64,000 nt of DNA, taken from CALGYY01 sp964585485 (GTDB lineage Bacteria > Bacteroidota > Bacteroidia > Bacteroidales > CAIWKO01). Shown here in pieces: positions 7,621-16,269 of the stretch (positions are counted from its first letter, which is position 1; each line of letters opens with the position of its first letter). The notes under the pieces were generated by a model. That model saw only the letters and a list, made by a program, of their open reading frames with translations. It did not search any database and was not told the origin of the DNA. The stretch spans positions 1-64,000 of the forward strand of contig CAZPDS010000003.1 in the NCBI GenBank assembly GCA_964585485.1, given 5' to 3'. Made by a program: the position numbers and the translations under genes.

Positions 7621-9162
7621 TCAAGAATCCTCCTTTGGGCCAGAAGAGGAACGGGCGAATTCCTGTTCCAATATCGAGTGGATATCGGCCGGATTTGTCA
7701 GCGGCATCTCCTCATCATAAAGTTCGTAACCCAGCAGTTGCGATTTCTTAATGCGCTCCAGTACGGGCAACTTAGTTCGATTTGTTGTTTCCAAATGATT
7801 ACCCAGCCCATCAACAATAATAACTTTGGGAAGAAAAACGCCTTTGCGTCCAATAAATTTATCCATGATCGCCACAGCTTTGCTATATTCAGCATAGGTA
7901 GAACGGCCCAGGGATTCATATTTAAAGATCTTTTTTCCATCCCATGTAGCCACCATGGCATAGCTTTCGGAAATCTTTTCATCAATCGCCGTATCTTCAT
8001 TTAAGGTATCATGACCCGACGGCATCAGCAATACCTTACCTCCCCCGCCTTCAATATTTGCAGCATATCGGGGCACCGTGACCCCGGAAATCCATCCCTG
8101 TAATTGCTTCATGTATATTTTCCCAACCTGAACCGGGGTAATAAAATGGATGATCCCCTTTTCTTTATGACATTGCAGCAGATAGTATGGATGAACGCCG
8201 ATCCAAAACATGCGGCGGAAAGTTTCCGCCAGGGTTTTATAATAATCGTTCACATGATTGAGTAAAACCGTTTGGTTTCGGATAGTGAATCCGTAGGAGC
8301 CTATCTTTTTGACCGCCGTTGCCAATTCCTGCGTAATTTCCTTATAATGATTAATATGTGTCATGAAATAAACACACTTTTCCGGGCCCACGGTATAGCG
8401 ATTCGATGCGGTTTTTATCATTTCCAGAAGCTCATCCGTAATCGCCATTGGAAGAACCACAGGAACGCGGGTCGCAATTCGTACGGAACGCAGATGAGGG
8501 ATACGGCTTAACTCTTCAAGCACAAACTGCAAACGTTTATGGCTTATCATCAGCGCATCACCGCCGGTAACCAGCACCTCATTAATATTTTTATTGTACG
8601 AAATATAGAATAATCCCTTTTTGAGTTGAGTTGAATTGACATCTACCGAGCGATCCAGCGATTTCGCACGCTGACAATGGATACAGTAGGATGCGCAACT
8701 TGTATTTTCAGCCACAAACAAAGCCACCCTGTTTGGATATCGCTGATAGGCCGCGCCAAAGCTTCGGGTCTCTTCCCCCATTGCTGCCTCCTTCCCCGTG
8801 TCGGGGAAAAGCAGGTTGGCCGGTGTTGGAACGCTTTGCCAGAAAACCGGATCCAGCCTCTTTTCTTGCTTATCGCCCGGGAGTAAGGTGGGATGAAAGG
8901 GATCCGGATCCATCAGGGATGCATAATACGGTGTTATCCGAAGCGGATCTTTACCCTGCCTGCGTAGTGCCTGAAGAGTACGGCTGATTTCCCTTTCCTG
9001 GAATGCATTCAATCGAATTACCTGTTTCAATTGCTGTACTGTTCGAATGGAGTTCTTTAATTGCCAGGCGGGATCCTTCCACTGAGCTTCCGAAACACCG
9101 GCCCATAGAGGGATACTGCCAGGAGCCCTTGAAGGGAAAAACACTTCATTTTGCTGAATCAT
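7621..9162 (-). CDS. KamA-family radical SAM / PLP aminomutase, specificity unclear
   Basis: 513 residues. The radical SAM cluster motif is CASYCIHC (Cys156, Cys160, Cys163), followed by LVTGGDAL (SAM-binding GGD) and TRVPVVLP. The PLP lysine is in EGGGGKVLLMP (Lys376). In clostridial lysine 2,3-aminomutase two aspartates (Asp293, Asp330) bind the side-chain amine; the aligned positions here are His332 (in LLQCHKEKG) and Asn369 (in AANIEGGGG). The carboxylate-binding Arg134 equivalent is kept (Arg165). In glutamate 2,3-aminomutase, as I recall, the two positions are Lys and Asn, so the protein is closer to that branch. About 100 residues longer than KamA, mostly at the ends. A beta-amino-acid-forming role (for example osmolyte synthesis) is possible, but I do not name a substrate. 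Confidence 0.85.
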   Translation of the reverse strand: MIQQNEVFFPSRAPGSIPLWAGVSEAQWKDPAWQLKNSIRTVQQLKQVIRLNAFQEREISRTLQALRRQGKDPLRITPYYASLMDPDPFHPTLLPGDKQEKRLDPVFWQSVPTPANLLFPDTGKEAAMGEETRSFGAAYQRYPNRVALFVAENTSCASYCIHCQRAKSLDRSVDVNSTQLKKGLFYISYNKNINEVLVTGGDALMISHKRLQFVLEELSRIPHLRSVRIATRVPVVLPMAITDELLEMIKTASNRYTVGPEKCVYFMTHINHYKEITQELATAVKKIGSYGFTIRNQTVLLNHVNDYYKTLAETFRRMFWIGVHPYYLLQCHKEKGIIHFITPVQVGKIYMKQLQGWISGVTVPRYAANIEGGGGKVLLMPSGHDTLNEDTAIDEKISESYAMVATWDGKKIFKYESLGRSTYAEYSKAVAIMDKFIGRKGVFLPKVIIVDGLGNHLETTNRTKLPVLERIKKSQLLGYELYDEEMPLTNPADIHSILEQEFARSSSGPKEDS

Positions 9163-9365
9163 AACTTCTGAATATTAACTACGAATTTGCACGGATCGTA
9201 AGCCGGTAAGCAACATTGCCGACGACGAATCCGCCAATTAAATACATCTGTTAAAGATACAAATTTTTTTCCAACTAACAATGGAGAGCGCCCACATTGC
9301 GGCCCATTATCCGATTGCACGTCGCTGACACCTCTGTTTCATGGCTGCAACACTCAAAATATTTG

Positions 9366-9373
9366 TACCTTTG
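9366..9373 (+). promoter_or_regulatory. TAnnTTTG box of the MBL/DUF2141/Ldh operon
   Basis: TACCTTTG ends 7 bases before the ATG at 9381, which predicts a leaderless transcript. The -33 element is weak. Confidence 0.6.
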
Positions 9374-9380
9374 CAGCGCG

Positions 9381-10142
9381 ATGAAAATAACATTCCTGGG
9401 AACAGGAACTTCGCAAGGGGTTCCGGTGATAGCCTGCGATTGCGCCGTGTGCCGTTCGGCTGACAGCAAAGATAAGCGCTTGCGCAGTTCCATATACCTG
9501 GACGTTGAGGGACAATGCCTTATGATTGATGCCGGGCCCGATTTTCGTCAGCAGCTATTACGGGAAGGCATTACCCGGCTCGACGGAATACTTTTAACCC
9601 ATGGTCACAAGGATCACATTGCCGGACTGGATGATGTCCGGGCCTTCAATTATTTTCAGAAAAGACCGGTTGATATCTACGCCCAGCCAAATGTTCAGGA
9701 GCAGGTGATAAAAGAATTTGAATACGCTTTCGCGGAAAATCCCTATCCCGGGGTACCCGAGTTTCAGTTGAGAACCATTGGAAAACAGCCATTCGGCATA
9801 AACGGGCTGGAGATCATTCCCATTGAGGCGATGCATTATCGTTTACCTGTGCTGGGCTTTCGGATCGGGGATGTAGCGTATCTTACCGACCTCAGCTCAA
9901 TCGACCAGGAGGAAAAGTCAAAGCTTTATGGCCTGAAAGTTGTCGTGCTGGCCGCCCTTCGAAAAAAGCCCCATTATTCCCATTTTAACCTGGAACAAGC
10001 CCTTGAATTGATTGAAGAAATAAAGCCCCAAAAAGCCTATCTAACGCACATAAGCCACATGATGGGCTGCCACGCCGAGGTTGAAAAAGAGCTTCCCGGC
10101 CATGTAAGACTGGCGTATGACGGACTAAAGATTGAATTATAA
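9381..10142 (+). CDS. MBL-fold metallohydrolase (PhnP/RNase Z-like subfamily)
   Basis: 253 residues from the ATG at 9381, chosen because the promoter box ends 7 bases upstream and the homology (MKITFLGTGTSQG) begins there. Metallo-beta-lactamase motifs: LLTHGHKDHIAGLDD (HxHxDH, about residues 73-87), EAMHY (about 152-156), YLTDLSS (about 171-177) and a final LTHISHMMG. An N-terminal CDCAVCRS resembles the extra metal site of PhnP-type phosphodiesterases. Substrate unknown; PhnP itself cleaves cyclic ribosyl phosphates, but no phn genes are nearby. Its TAA overlaps the next ATG (TAATG). Confidence 0.9.
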   Translation: MKITFLGTGTSQGVPVIACDCAVCRSADSKDKRLRSSIYLDVEGQCLMIDAGPDFRQQLLREGITRLDGILLTHGHKDHIAGLDDVRAFNYFQKRPVDIYAQPNVQEQVIKEFEYAFAENPYPGVPEFQLRTIGKQPFGINGLEIIPIEAMHYRLPVLGFRIGDVAYLTDLSSIDQEEKSKLYGLKVVVLAALRKKPHYSHFNLEQALELIEEIKPQKAYLTHISHMMGCHAEVEKELPGHVRLAYDGLKIEL

Positions 10143-10726
10143 TGGTGAAACACTGCTGCCTTTTTTTACTCTTCCTTTTTTCACTGCTGACCGCCCGTGC
10201 CCAGCAAGACAGTGCGGCCACGATTCCGGCGGACACCACCCAGGCCATTATCGTGAAACCCGTTATCGTTGAGCCCATCATCATTCAACCGGTGATTGTA
10301 GCGCCCCCCATCGGAGTGGCGCCCCGTCCTCCGGAGAGTACACCCGCCACCTGCAAGCTCAAGATTCTGGTCCGTGGCATCAAATCCTACCGCGGCAGTT
10401 TGTTTATCGGCCTCTACAACCGTGCGGCGGGCTTTGGCACTGACAAGGCTTTTCGTGGGGTCAGCCACGAAATCAAGGGTGTCGAAATGTCGGTAAGCTT
10501 CGACAGTATTCCCAGGGGAAGCTATGCCGTAGCCATTATTCACGACGAGAACAACAACAAGAAGCTGGATCAGGGCGAAATGGGCATTCCCATTGAAGGC
10601 TACGGATTTTCTAACGACGCCCGGGGAATATTTGGCCCGCCCGATTACCGGCTGGCCATGTTTTTCGTTAGCGGAACCGCCGATAAAAACATTATCATTA
10701 ACCTGTTATATCCTAAAAAAAAGTAA
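10142..10726 (+). CDS. DUF2141 secreted protein with Pro/Val/Ile-rich linker
   Basis: 194 residues: signal peptide 1-20 (cleavage after ARAQ), then a low-complexity linker (about 35-65) of alternating VKP/VEP/IQP/VAP units, and a DUF2141 domain from residue 70 (LKILVRGIKSYRGSLFIGLYN, FDSIPRGSYAVAIIHDENNN, GIPIEGYGFS). The domain is a small periplasmic or surface module of unknown role found widely in Bacteroidota and proteobacteria. The gene overlaps the upstream hydrolase gene by one base and precedes the dehydrogenase gene by 2 bp, so it belongs to that operon. Confidence 0.88.
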   Translation: MVKHCCLFLLFLFSLLTARAQQDSAATIPADTTQAIIVKPVIVEPIIIQPVIVAPPIGVAPRPPESTPATCKLKILVRGIKSYRGSLFIGLYNRAAGFGTDKAFRGVSHEIKGVEMSVSFDSIPRGSYAVAIIHDENNNKKLDQGEMGIPIEGYGFSNDARGIFGPPDYRLAMFFVSGTADKNIIINLLYPKKK

Positions 10727-10728
10727 GA

Positions 10729-11832
10729 ATGCAGAACGAAGTATGGGTTGATTTCAGGACCATGGAACGTTTCATGGAAAAAGCGCTCATCAAAGCCGGT
10801 GTACCTGAAGCCGACGCCACGGTGATTGCGGAAGTATTAATCACGGCCGACCAACTCGGTATCGACTCCCACGGGAGCAACCGTCTGAAGCCCATTTATC
10901 TTGATCGTATCCGCGACGGGATTCTGAATCCTGTAACAACCTTCGAAATTGTTAAGGAAGGACCCACCACCGCCGTAATCGACGGGCACAATGGCATGGG
11001 TCACGTGATCGCAAAACGCTCTATGCAAATGGCCATCGACAAAGCCCGCACCTATGGCATGGGCATGGTGGCTGTGCGCAACTCGACGCACTACGGCATT
11101 GCCGGCTATTATGCGCTGATGGCCGCCAAAGCCGGCATGATCGGGGTTACCGGCACCAACGCACGACCCTCCATCGCCCCCACCTTTGGAGTGGAAAATA
11201 TGCTGGGCACCAACCCAATGACCTTTGGCATGCCCACTGATGAGGATTTCCCCTTCCTCCTCGACTGCGCCACCTCGGTAAGCCAGCGCGGAAAAATTGA
11301 GCTCTATGCACGTCAGGGGAAAGACACCCCCAAAGGCTGGGTCATCGATGAAAACGGCGAAAGCAAAACCGATTCTGTACAAATTCTGAAAGACCTTGTG
11401 GACGAAAAAGCCGCGCTGGCACCCCTGGGCGGCATCGGCGAAGAAACCGCAGGCTACAAAGGCTACGGTTATGCCACCGTGGTGGAAATTTTATCGGCCG
11501 CCCTGCAGGGCGGAAGCTACATGAAAATGCTCACCGGCTTTCAGGATGGAAAGAAAACCCCCTATCCCCTGGGTCATTTCTTTATTGCCATGGACATCTC
11601 CCATTTCACGGAAGTGGACGAATTTAAAAAGACCACTGGAAACATACTGCGGGAACTTCGCGCCAGCCGTAAAATGCCGGGACATGACCGCATTTACACC
11701 GCCGGCGAAAAAGAACACCTCATCTGGCTCGATCGCCGCGACAAAGGCGTTCCGCTTAATGAAGCCCTGCAGAAAGAGATTAAGTCCATCGCCGAATTGT
11801 ATAAGATCGACGATGTTCAGTTGCCTTTTTAG
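10729..11832 (+). CDS. Ldh-family (malate/L-lactate type) NAD(P)-dependent dehydrogenase
   Basis: 367 residues, the full length of the type-2 malate/L-lactate/L-sulfolactate dehydrogenase family. Signature DSHGSNRLKPIYLDRIRDG (about 44-62) with the catalytic His, NSTHYGIAGYYA (about 114-125) and TGTNARPSIAP...GTNPMTFGMP nucleotide and substrate motifs (about 140-170). The family reduces 2-oxoacids, including oxaloacetate, pyruvate and ureidoglycolate-type substrates; the sequence alone does not tell which. Third gene of the operon; its stop overlaps that of the convergent acyltransferase gene by 3-4 bp. Confidence 0.92.
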   Translation: MQNEVWVDFRTMERFMEKALIKAGVPEADATVIAEVLITADQLGIDSHGSNRLKPIYLDRIRDGILNPVTTFEIVKEGPTTAVIDGHNGMGHVIAKRSMQMAIDKARTYGMGMVAVRNSTHYGIAGYYALMAAKAGMIGVTGTNARPSIAPTFGVENMLGTNPMTFGMPTDEDFPFLLDCATSVSQRGKIELYARQGKDTPKGWVIDENGESKTDSVQILKDLVDEKAALAPLGGIGEETAGYKGYGYATVVEILSAALQGGSYMKMLTGFQDGKKTPYPLGHFFIAMDISHFTEVDEFKKTTGNILRELRASRKMPGHDRIYTAGEKEHLIWLDRRDKGVPLNEALQKEIKSIAELYKIDDVQLPF

Positions 11833-12983
11833 TGACTCAAATTGCCTGAATAGGCTTCAATTTTATTGATCACGCAATTGGCGTAATTAGTAAGAATCAA
11901 CGATCGCAAGGACTCTTTATCAAAAGTTGCGTCTTCCAGTTGTTTATCGAGGCGGCGATTAAACTCTTCACGTACTTTATCGTCGTAACGATCGGCAAAT
12001 TTGTGGGTACCCACCAGCATATCGTAGGCCAGATAATTGGTTGGCCAGAGATGGTAACTACGATGAATTTCGGTATCGATGAGGTTGGTGAGCCATTTGA
12101 TCCAGTCGTTCTGATTGGCCAGCCCGGGGTAGAGGTCGACAACATCGTTCAGCGAGCGGCCGAAGGACACCATCACATTGCCTTTGTAGCCCTGAAGCCC
12201 GGTAAGCATACTTTTCAGGTTAAAAGCACTATCTTTCACAAAGGGAATCTCGTTGGAAATGCTGAATAATTCCAATGCTTTGAGGTAATCGCAAGGATCA
12301 TATTCGTACGAAACACTAACCGGCACGATGTTCAGGCGTTTGATCGTATTGATAAAATCGCCTCCGAAATTCATCAGAAACATTTTCAGGATACCCGTCT
12401 GGGTGCGATCGTCACCGTCTTTAGCCCGGCCTTCGCGTTGGGCAATCCAGAGGTTTTCATGGCGTTCGCTGACCACGTGGGAGATGTAGGCCGAAAGATT
12501 GCGCCATGCCTCGTACAACTGTCGTGGTGATTCATTCCGCTGAACGATAAAGCTCTTGTTCAGTTTAAACAGGTGGTTCACCATAGGCGAAATCAGCAAG
12601 TTGTTGCCGATGGCCATCTGGGCGGTTGGAATCTTATTATCGAAAAGGCACACATTGATAAGCGCCGGATCCAGCACGATATCGCGATGGTTCGACATGA
12701 ACAGGAAATTGGAGTCGTGCTGCAATTCCTTGATACCGGTAAAGGTCAGGGATTTTACCGACCGCTCAATAATCACTTTCACAGCCCGGTAAGCGAAGTT
12801 CCACTGAAAATCAAAAAGGGTTTTGTAGCCACGGAATTCAGCGTAGATTTCTTCCGTGGAACGCTCGGGAAAGAGAAACTTAGTAAACAGTTCAAACTCG
12901 GGTTCTGCCAGGACTTCCGCTATAGCCGCCGGAACTTCTTCATCGTAATAGGGCCGGATGTCACTGAAACGATCTTCATTCAT
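11829..12983 (-). CDS. 1-acyl-sn-glycerol-3-phosphate acyltransferase-like protein
   Basis: 384 residues, PlsC/LPLAT-like. The catalytic block is FMSNHRDIVLDP (about 113-124): the His-Asp spacing is HX5D rather than the usual HX4D. Substrate-binding block FIVQRNESPRQL and a third block LWIAQREGRAKDGDDRTQ (about 175-192, the glycerophosphate-binding region) follow, then NIVPVSVSYEYDPCD (about 219-233). The protein is longer than PlsC (about 250 residues), with an N-terminal extension. Bacteroidota have a family of this type and I take it as an acyltransferase of membrane lipid synthesis, substrate uncertain. Confidence 0.82.
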   Translation of the reverse strand: MNEDRFSDIRPYYDEEVPAAIAEVLAEPEFELFTKFLFPERSTEEIYAEFRGYKTLFDFQWNFAYRAVKVIIERSVKSLTFTGIKELQHDSNFLFMSNHRDIVLDPALINVCLFDNKIPTAQMAIGNNLLISPMVNHLFKLNKSFIVQRNESPRQLYEAWRNLSAYISHVVSERHENLWIAQREGRAKDGDDRTQTGILKMFLMNFGGDFINTIKRLNIVPVSVSYEYDPCDYLKALELFSISNEIPFVKDSAFNLKSMLTGLQGYKGNVMVSFGRSLNDVVDLYPGLANQNDWIKWLTNLIDTEIHRSYHLWPTNYLAYDMLVGTHKFADRYDDKVREEFNRRLDKQLEDATFDKESLRSLILTNYANCVINKIEAYSGNLSH

Positions 12984-12998
12984 AGTATATTAATATAT

Positions 12999-13670
12999 TT
13001 AATCAACATTCAGATTCAGGTCGCGAGCTTCCAAATTGGCAGGCTTAAAACTGCCGAAGGACAAGGAAATTGTTGCGACAGGGCTATCATAATCAGCCCG
13101 GTTGTAGCGATCCAGACCGAAAAGCACCCGGTAGCCAACGCCCAGGCCAATACGAATCCAGGGAATGGGGGTTATGGTGTACTCCACCCCGGGGGTTAAG
13201 ACAAAAATGCGGTCACGGGTACCCCGGTACAATTCATCCAGTTTATCAGCGTTGGTAATATTGGGATCGAAGTACCAGATAGATCCCCATCCACCGCGCA
13301 GGGAGAAGTTAAGGTTCGAGAGCGACTGGGGTTTCCATACATAGCCCGCCATAAAGCCTCCATGATTAAAGCTGGCTCTCAGTTTTTCGCCGTAATGACT
13401 GCTGATATCTTCGCGGTAATTGCGGGTTACCAGGGCCACATAATAGCCGCCGAAATAAAAATGATCAAGGTAGGTAATGCCCATGGTGGCGCCCATATTC
13501 ATGGCCAATTCCTGGTTAAACAAATGGGGTTCCACCAGCAAGCCTCCATAAAAATTAATGGCGGTGCGCTCATCACCATACTCCGGCAGATCCGTGGGTG
13601 TGTCCTGGGCGAAAACAGCCGAACTCATAACGCCCAGCAGGATCAGAAAAAGAAAACAGCATTTTTTCAT
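12999..13670 (-). CDS. Predicted outer-membrane beta-barrel protein, unknown function
   Basis: About 223 residues from the MKKCCF start (an upstream in-frame ATG at 13688 would add six residues). Signal peptide ends at about VFAQ. The mature part alternates hydrophobic and aromatic residues in about eight strands (for example FYFGGYYVALV, FMAGYVWKP, FSLRGGWGS, RIGLGVGYRVLF) and ends in a strand with SLSFGSF, typical of an 8- to 10-stranded barrel. No lipoprotein or sorting signal. Function not recognised. Confidence 0.7.
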   Translation of the reverse strand: MKKCCFLFLILLGVMSSAVFAQDTPTDLPEYGDERTAINFYGGLLVEPHLFNQELAMNMGATMGITYLDHFYFGGYYVALVTRNYREDISSHYGEKLRASFNHGGFMAGYVWKPQSLSNLNFSLRGGWGSIWYFDPNITNADKLDELYRGTRDRIFVLTPGVEYTITPIPWIRIGLGVGYRVLFGLDRYNRADYDSPVATISLSFGSFKPANLEARDLNLNVD

Positions 13671-13729
13671 ATTCGTAGTTTTAGGCATTTAAGGCTTGCT
13701 CGAAAGGATGCGCTTTAAAAAAACAAGCG

Positions 13730-13737
13730 CAAAGATA
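13730..13737 (-). promoter_or_regulatory. TAnnTTTG box upstream of the barrel protein gene
   Basis: Minus-strand TATCTTTG followed by CG, about 60 bases before the start codon at 13670; no clear -33 TTG. Confidence 0.5.
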
Positions 13738-13844
13738 AGGCATTATCCTAACTTTTGTCGCATTCTGCCACCCCGGATGCCATTCGGGCCTTGTGTTGGC
13801 CATTCTGTCGCTTAGCTGACAGGCCGGGCTTCCGCAATAGCGTT

Positions 13845-14486
13845 CTACAAAAAACCATTCAGAAAACCCAGCACCTGATGCCAGAACTTCAGCACGAAAG
13901 CCGGTTTGCAGGTGATACAGTACACCAGGCCAAATACGGCGCCCCAAAAATGCGCATCGTGGCCGATATTTCCCCGGCTCTTGCGCGCCATGATATAGGA
14001 ATAGAGGAGGTACAGCAAGCCGAAGATAAAAGCGGGTATGCCGATGGGAATAAAAAACAGGTAAATCCTTCCCGTAGGAGCAAATAAAATACTGGCAAAA
14101 ACAACAGCGGAAACCGCCCCCGAAGCGCCTACGGCATTGTAGTGCGGATTGTTTCGGTTTTTATAGTACGAAGGCAGAACCGAAACGATTACTGCACCCA
14201 GGTACAGCAGCAGGTAAAGGAACGGACCGCGCGCATGAAACGCGTAGCGAAAAACCTGCTCCACCATATCACCAAACGACCATAGCACAATCATATTAAT
14301 GAAAAGATGCATCATATCAGCATGCAATGCGCCATAAGTAAGGAAGCGCCAGGCCTGGCGGCCGGATTTTATGCTGTAGGGGTTAAATTTCCATCGATCG
14401 AAAAAATCACGATTCCCAAAGGCTATCACGCTGGTGATGGTAGTGAGGAGCATAAGCGACAGGGTCACCGGGTTCAGGTCAGACAT
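13845..14486 (-). CDS. Rhomboid family intramembrane serine protease
   Basis: 213 residues from the MSDLNP start at 14486; this overlaps the methyltransferase gene by 8 bp. Six or so hydrophobic segments. Rhomboid signatures: HLFINM (H60, N64, the HxxxN motif of helix 2), GASGA with the nucleophile Ser122, and HDAHFWGA with the catalytic His179. Rhomboids cleave transmembrane helices of substrate proteins; the substrate is unknown. It closes a GT2-methyltransferase-rhomboid operon in which every junction overlaps. Confidence 0.92.
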   Translation of the reverse strand: MSDLNPVTLSLMLLTTITSVIAFGNRDFFDRWKFNPYSIKSGRQAWRFLTYGALHADMMHLFINMIVLWSFGDMVEQVFRYAFHARGPFLYLLLYLGAVIVSVLPSYYKNRNNPHYNAVGASGAVSAVVFASILFAPTGRIYLFFIPIGIPAFIFGLLYLLYSYIMARKSRGNIGHDAHFWGAVFGLVYCITCKPAFVLKFWHQVLGFLNGFL

Positions 14487-15456
14487 CAGGGTTTCCTTTC
14501 TTAAAAATGAGTAGGACCGTAGCACCATAGCCCGCCGTGCTGGCCACGATATCGGTAAAAATAAAAAAGGGCATGGTGGTGATAAAGAACACTTTCTGCC
14601 AAAACATAAGCCATGGCCCAACTTCAGGATGGTAGGACATGTTACCCTTTAATCGTTCGAGCAGCAGGTCGCGCACGCTGGAATAGCGATTCAGCAGGCT
14701 TTGCACGGCACCCACCGGGTTTTGTTCGGGCGAAAAAAAGGATCGTCGAAGACGAATATACCCTTTTGCGGCCAGTCGTGCACTCAGATCGCGGTAATCG
14801 GGCAGGAACAGATGACGCGGGGGATCAAGGTGGAGCCAGTGGGGCCCGAAGAAACGGGCCTGCCAGCTTCGGTTATTCGGGAACGACAGTACAAGCAGGC
14901 CCCCGGGTTTGAGGAGTTCATCGATACGATCGAGGTGGGCCAAGGGTTCCGGAAGGTGTTCCAGCACGTGAAACAGGGTGATGGCATCAAACTGCGCCTG
15001 GGTGTAAGGGGCCGAAAAGAAAGAACCGGTAAACAGGGAAATTTCAGGGTGATTGGCCGCCCGGAGGGCTGAATTCCCGGGCATCTCCGTTCCATGCAGC
15101 CTGAACAGGCCCATGGCCGACAATTGATGGAGCATATTGCCGTTGCCGCAGCCGATATCCAGTACCACACCGGAATGTCCGAGGTAGCGACGAAGCATGC
15201 GCGCACGTCCTTTGCGAAACCACTCCACGATGGTTTCAATAGCGCCCCATCTAAACTTGGTGTCGTGACGGCCGTAGTAGTCGTCGCTGTAGGCCTGGGT
15301 CAATTCTTCCCCGGAAGGGCCTGGCCAATAAAACCATGCACCACACTGTTCACAACGACGCAACTCGCGCGTCACGTCAAAAATATCGGTGACCGGGAAA
15401 GCCCTTATAGTTTTAGTTGAAGCACAGAAAATACAGCTTGGTGATTCTTCGGTCAT
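14479..15456 (-). CDS. SAM-dependent methyltransferase with N-terminal zinc ribbon
   Basis: 325 residues. An N-terminal zinc-ribbon-like CxxC pair (Cys8/Cys11 and Cys35/Cys38) precedes a Rossmann methyltransferase domain with VLDIGCGNGN (98-107), FDAITLFHVLEHLPEP and LLKPGGLLVLSFPN (motif post I and III). After it come conserved HWLHLDPPRHLFLP and two C-terminal hydrophobic segments (around 285-318) that suggest membrane association. This layout is common near cell-surface glycan genes; here a GT2 gene overlaps its start by 4 bp (ATGA). Probable role in modifying a lipid-linked sugar or glycan, inferred from context. Confidence 0.88.
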   Translation of the reverse strand: MTEESPSCIFCASTKTIRAFPVTDIFDVTRELRRCEQCGAWFYWPGPSGEELTQAYSDDYYGRHDTKFRWGAIETIVEWFRKGRARMLRRYLGHSGVVLDIGCGNGNMLHQLSAMGLFRLHGTEMPGNSALRAANHPEISLFTGSFFSAPYTQAQFDAITLFHVLEHLPEPLAHLDRIDELLKPGGLLVLSFPNNRSWQARFFGPHWLHLDPPRHLFLPDYRDLSARLAAKGYIRLRRSFFSPEQNPVGAVQSLLNRYSSVRDLLLERLKGNMSYHPEVGPWLMFWQKVFFITTMPFFIFTDIVASTAGYGATVLLIFKKGNPDV

Positions 15457-16208
15457 ACCTCAGCAGGTTTGCGGAAGATGCGCGCGTTGATGAGGCCCCA
15501 TTTGTGCAGGCGGTAGATCATGGAGGTGTTGAGCACGCCCAGACCGTATTTCATGCTACGGGCGAAGTTAATGGAGGACGCCTCTGTGAAGTAACGTGTC
15601 GGACAGGTCATTTCTGCAATTTCATACCCAGCCATAAAGATCTGCGCCAGCATTTGGTTGTCAAAAACAAAATCATCGTCGTTCGCTTTGTAGTTGATCG
15701 TGCGCAACACCTCAGCAGAAAAAGCCCGGTACCCCGTATGGTATTCCGAAAGTTTCTGTCGCATGAGCAGGTTTTGGGACAGCGTGAGCAAACGGTTGAA
15801 AAAATACTTGTAGGGCGGCATTCCGCCGCGGATAGCACCGCGGCCGAGGATACGGGACCCCAGCACCACCGGATAAATGTCGTTGGCAATGTAGTGCGCC
15901 ATGGCCGGGATCAACTTCGGGGTATACTGATAATCGGGATGAACCATGATGATGATGTCGCTCCCGGTTGCCAGTGCTTTATCATAACAACTTTTCTGAT
16001 TTCCTCCGTAGCCTTTGTTTTCTTCGTGGCGGATAATGTGCTTCAGACCCAGTTCAGAGGCCACGGCCAAGGTGTGATCGGTGCTGGCATCGTCAACAAG
16101 TATAATGTCGTCTACGATGTCGTGCGGAATTTCATCCACCGTTTGGCGTAGTGTTTTTTCGGCATTGTAGGCCGGCATCACAACGCAGATCTTTTTTCCG
16201 TTGAGCAT
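15453..16208 (-). CDS. Family 2 glycosyltransferase (polyprenyl-phosphate sugar synthase type)
   Basis: 251 residues from the MLNGKK start at 16208; a longer reading from 16262 would cross the promoter. GT-A fold: VVMPAYNAEKTL (9-20), DDIILVDDASTD (33-44, nucleotide binding), NKGYGGNQKS (65-73), MVHPDYQ (89-95, metal region) and GSRILGRGAIRGGMP. No C-terminal membrane segment of note. It resembles dolichyl-phosphate mannose/glucose synthases, which make a lipid-linked sugar donor. First gene of the operon with the methyltransferase and the rhomboid protease. Confidence 0.9.
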   Translation of the reverse strand: MLNGKKICVVMPAYNAEKTLRQTVDEIPHDIVDDIILVDDASTDHTLAVASELGLKHIIRHEENKGYGGNQKSCYDKALATGSDIIIMVHPDYQYTPKLIPAMAHYIANDIYPVVLGSRILGRGAIRGGMPPYKYFFNRLLTLSQNLLMRQKLSEYHTGYRAFSAEVLRTINYKANDDDFVFDNQMLAQIFMAGYEIAEMTCPTRYFTEASSINFARSMKYGLGVLNTSMIYRLHKWGLINARIFRKPAEV

Positions 16209-16231
16209 GAGCAAAAGACTTAAGACGGCTG

Positions 16232-16262
16232 CAAACCTACAACAAAACCGTCGAAACGGCAA
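16232..16262 (-). promoter_or_regulatory. Bacteroidota-type promoter of the GT2/methyltransferase/rhomboid operon
   Basis: On the minus strand TTG (16262-16260), a 20-base spacer and TAGGTTTG (16239-16232). It lies 24 bases before the chosen start codon. Confidence 0.7.
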
Positions 16263-16269
16263 ATCAGGT

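Noticed and set aside
7621..9162. Naming the KamA homologue lysine 2,3-aminomutase
   Set aside because: Both lysine-binding aspartates are replaced (His332, Asn369), so the name would claim a specificity the sequence does not support.
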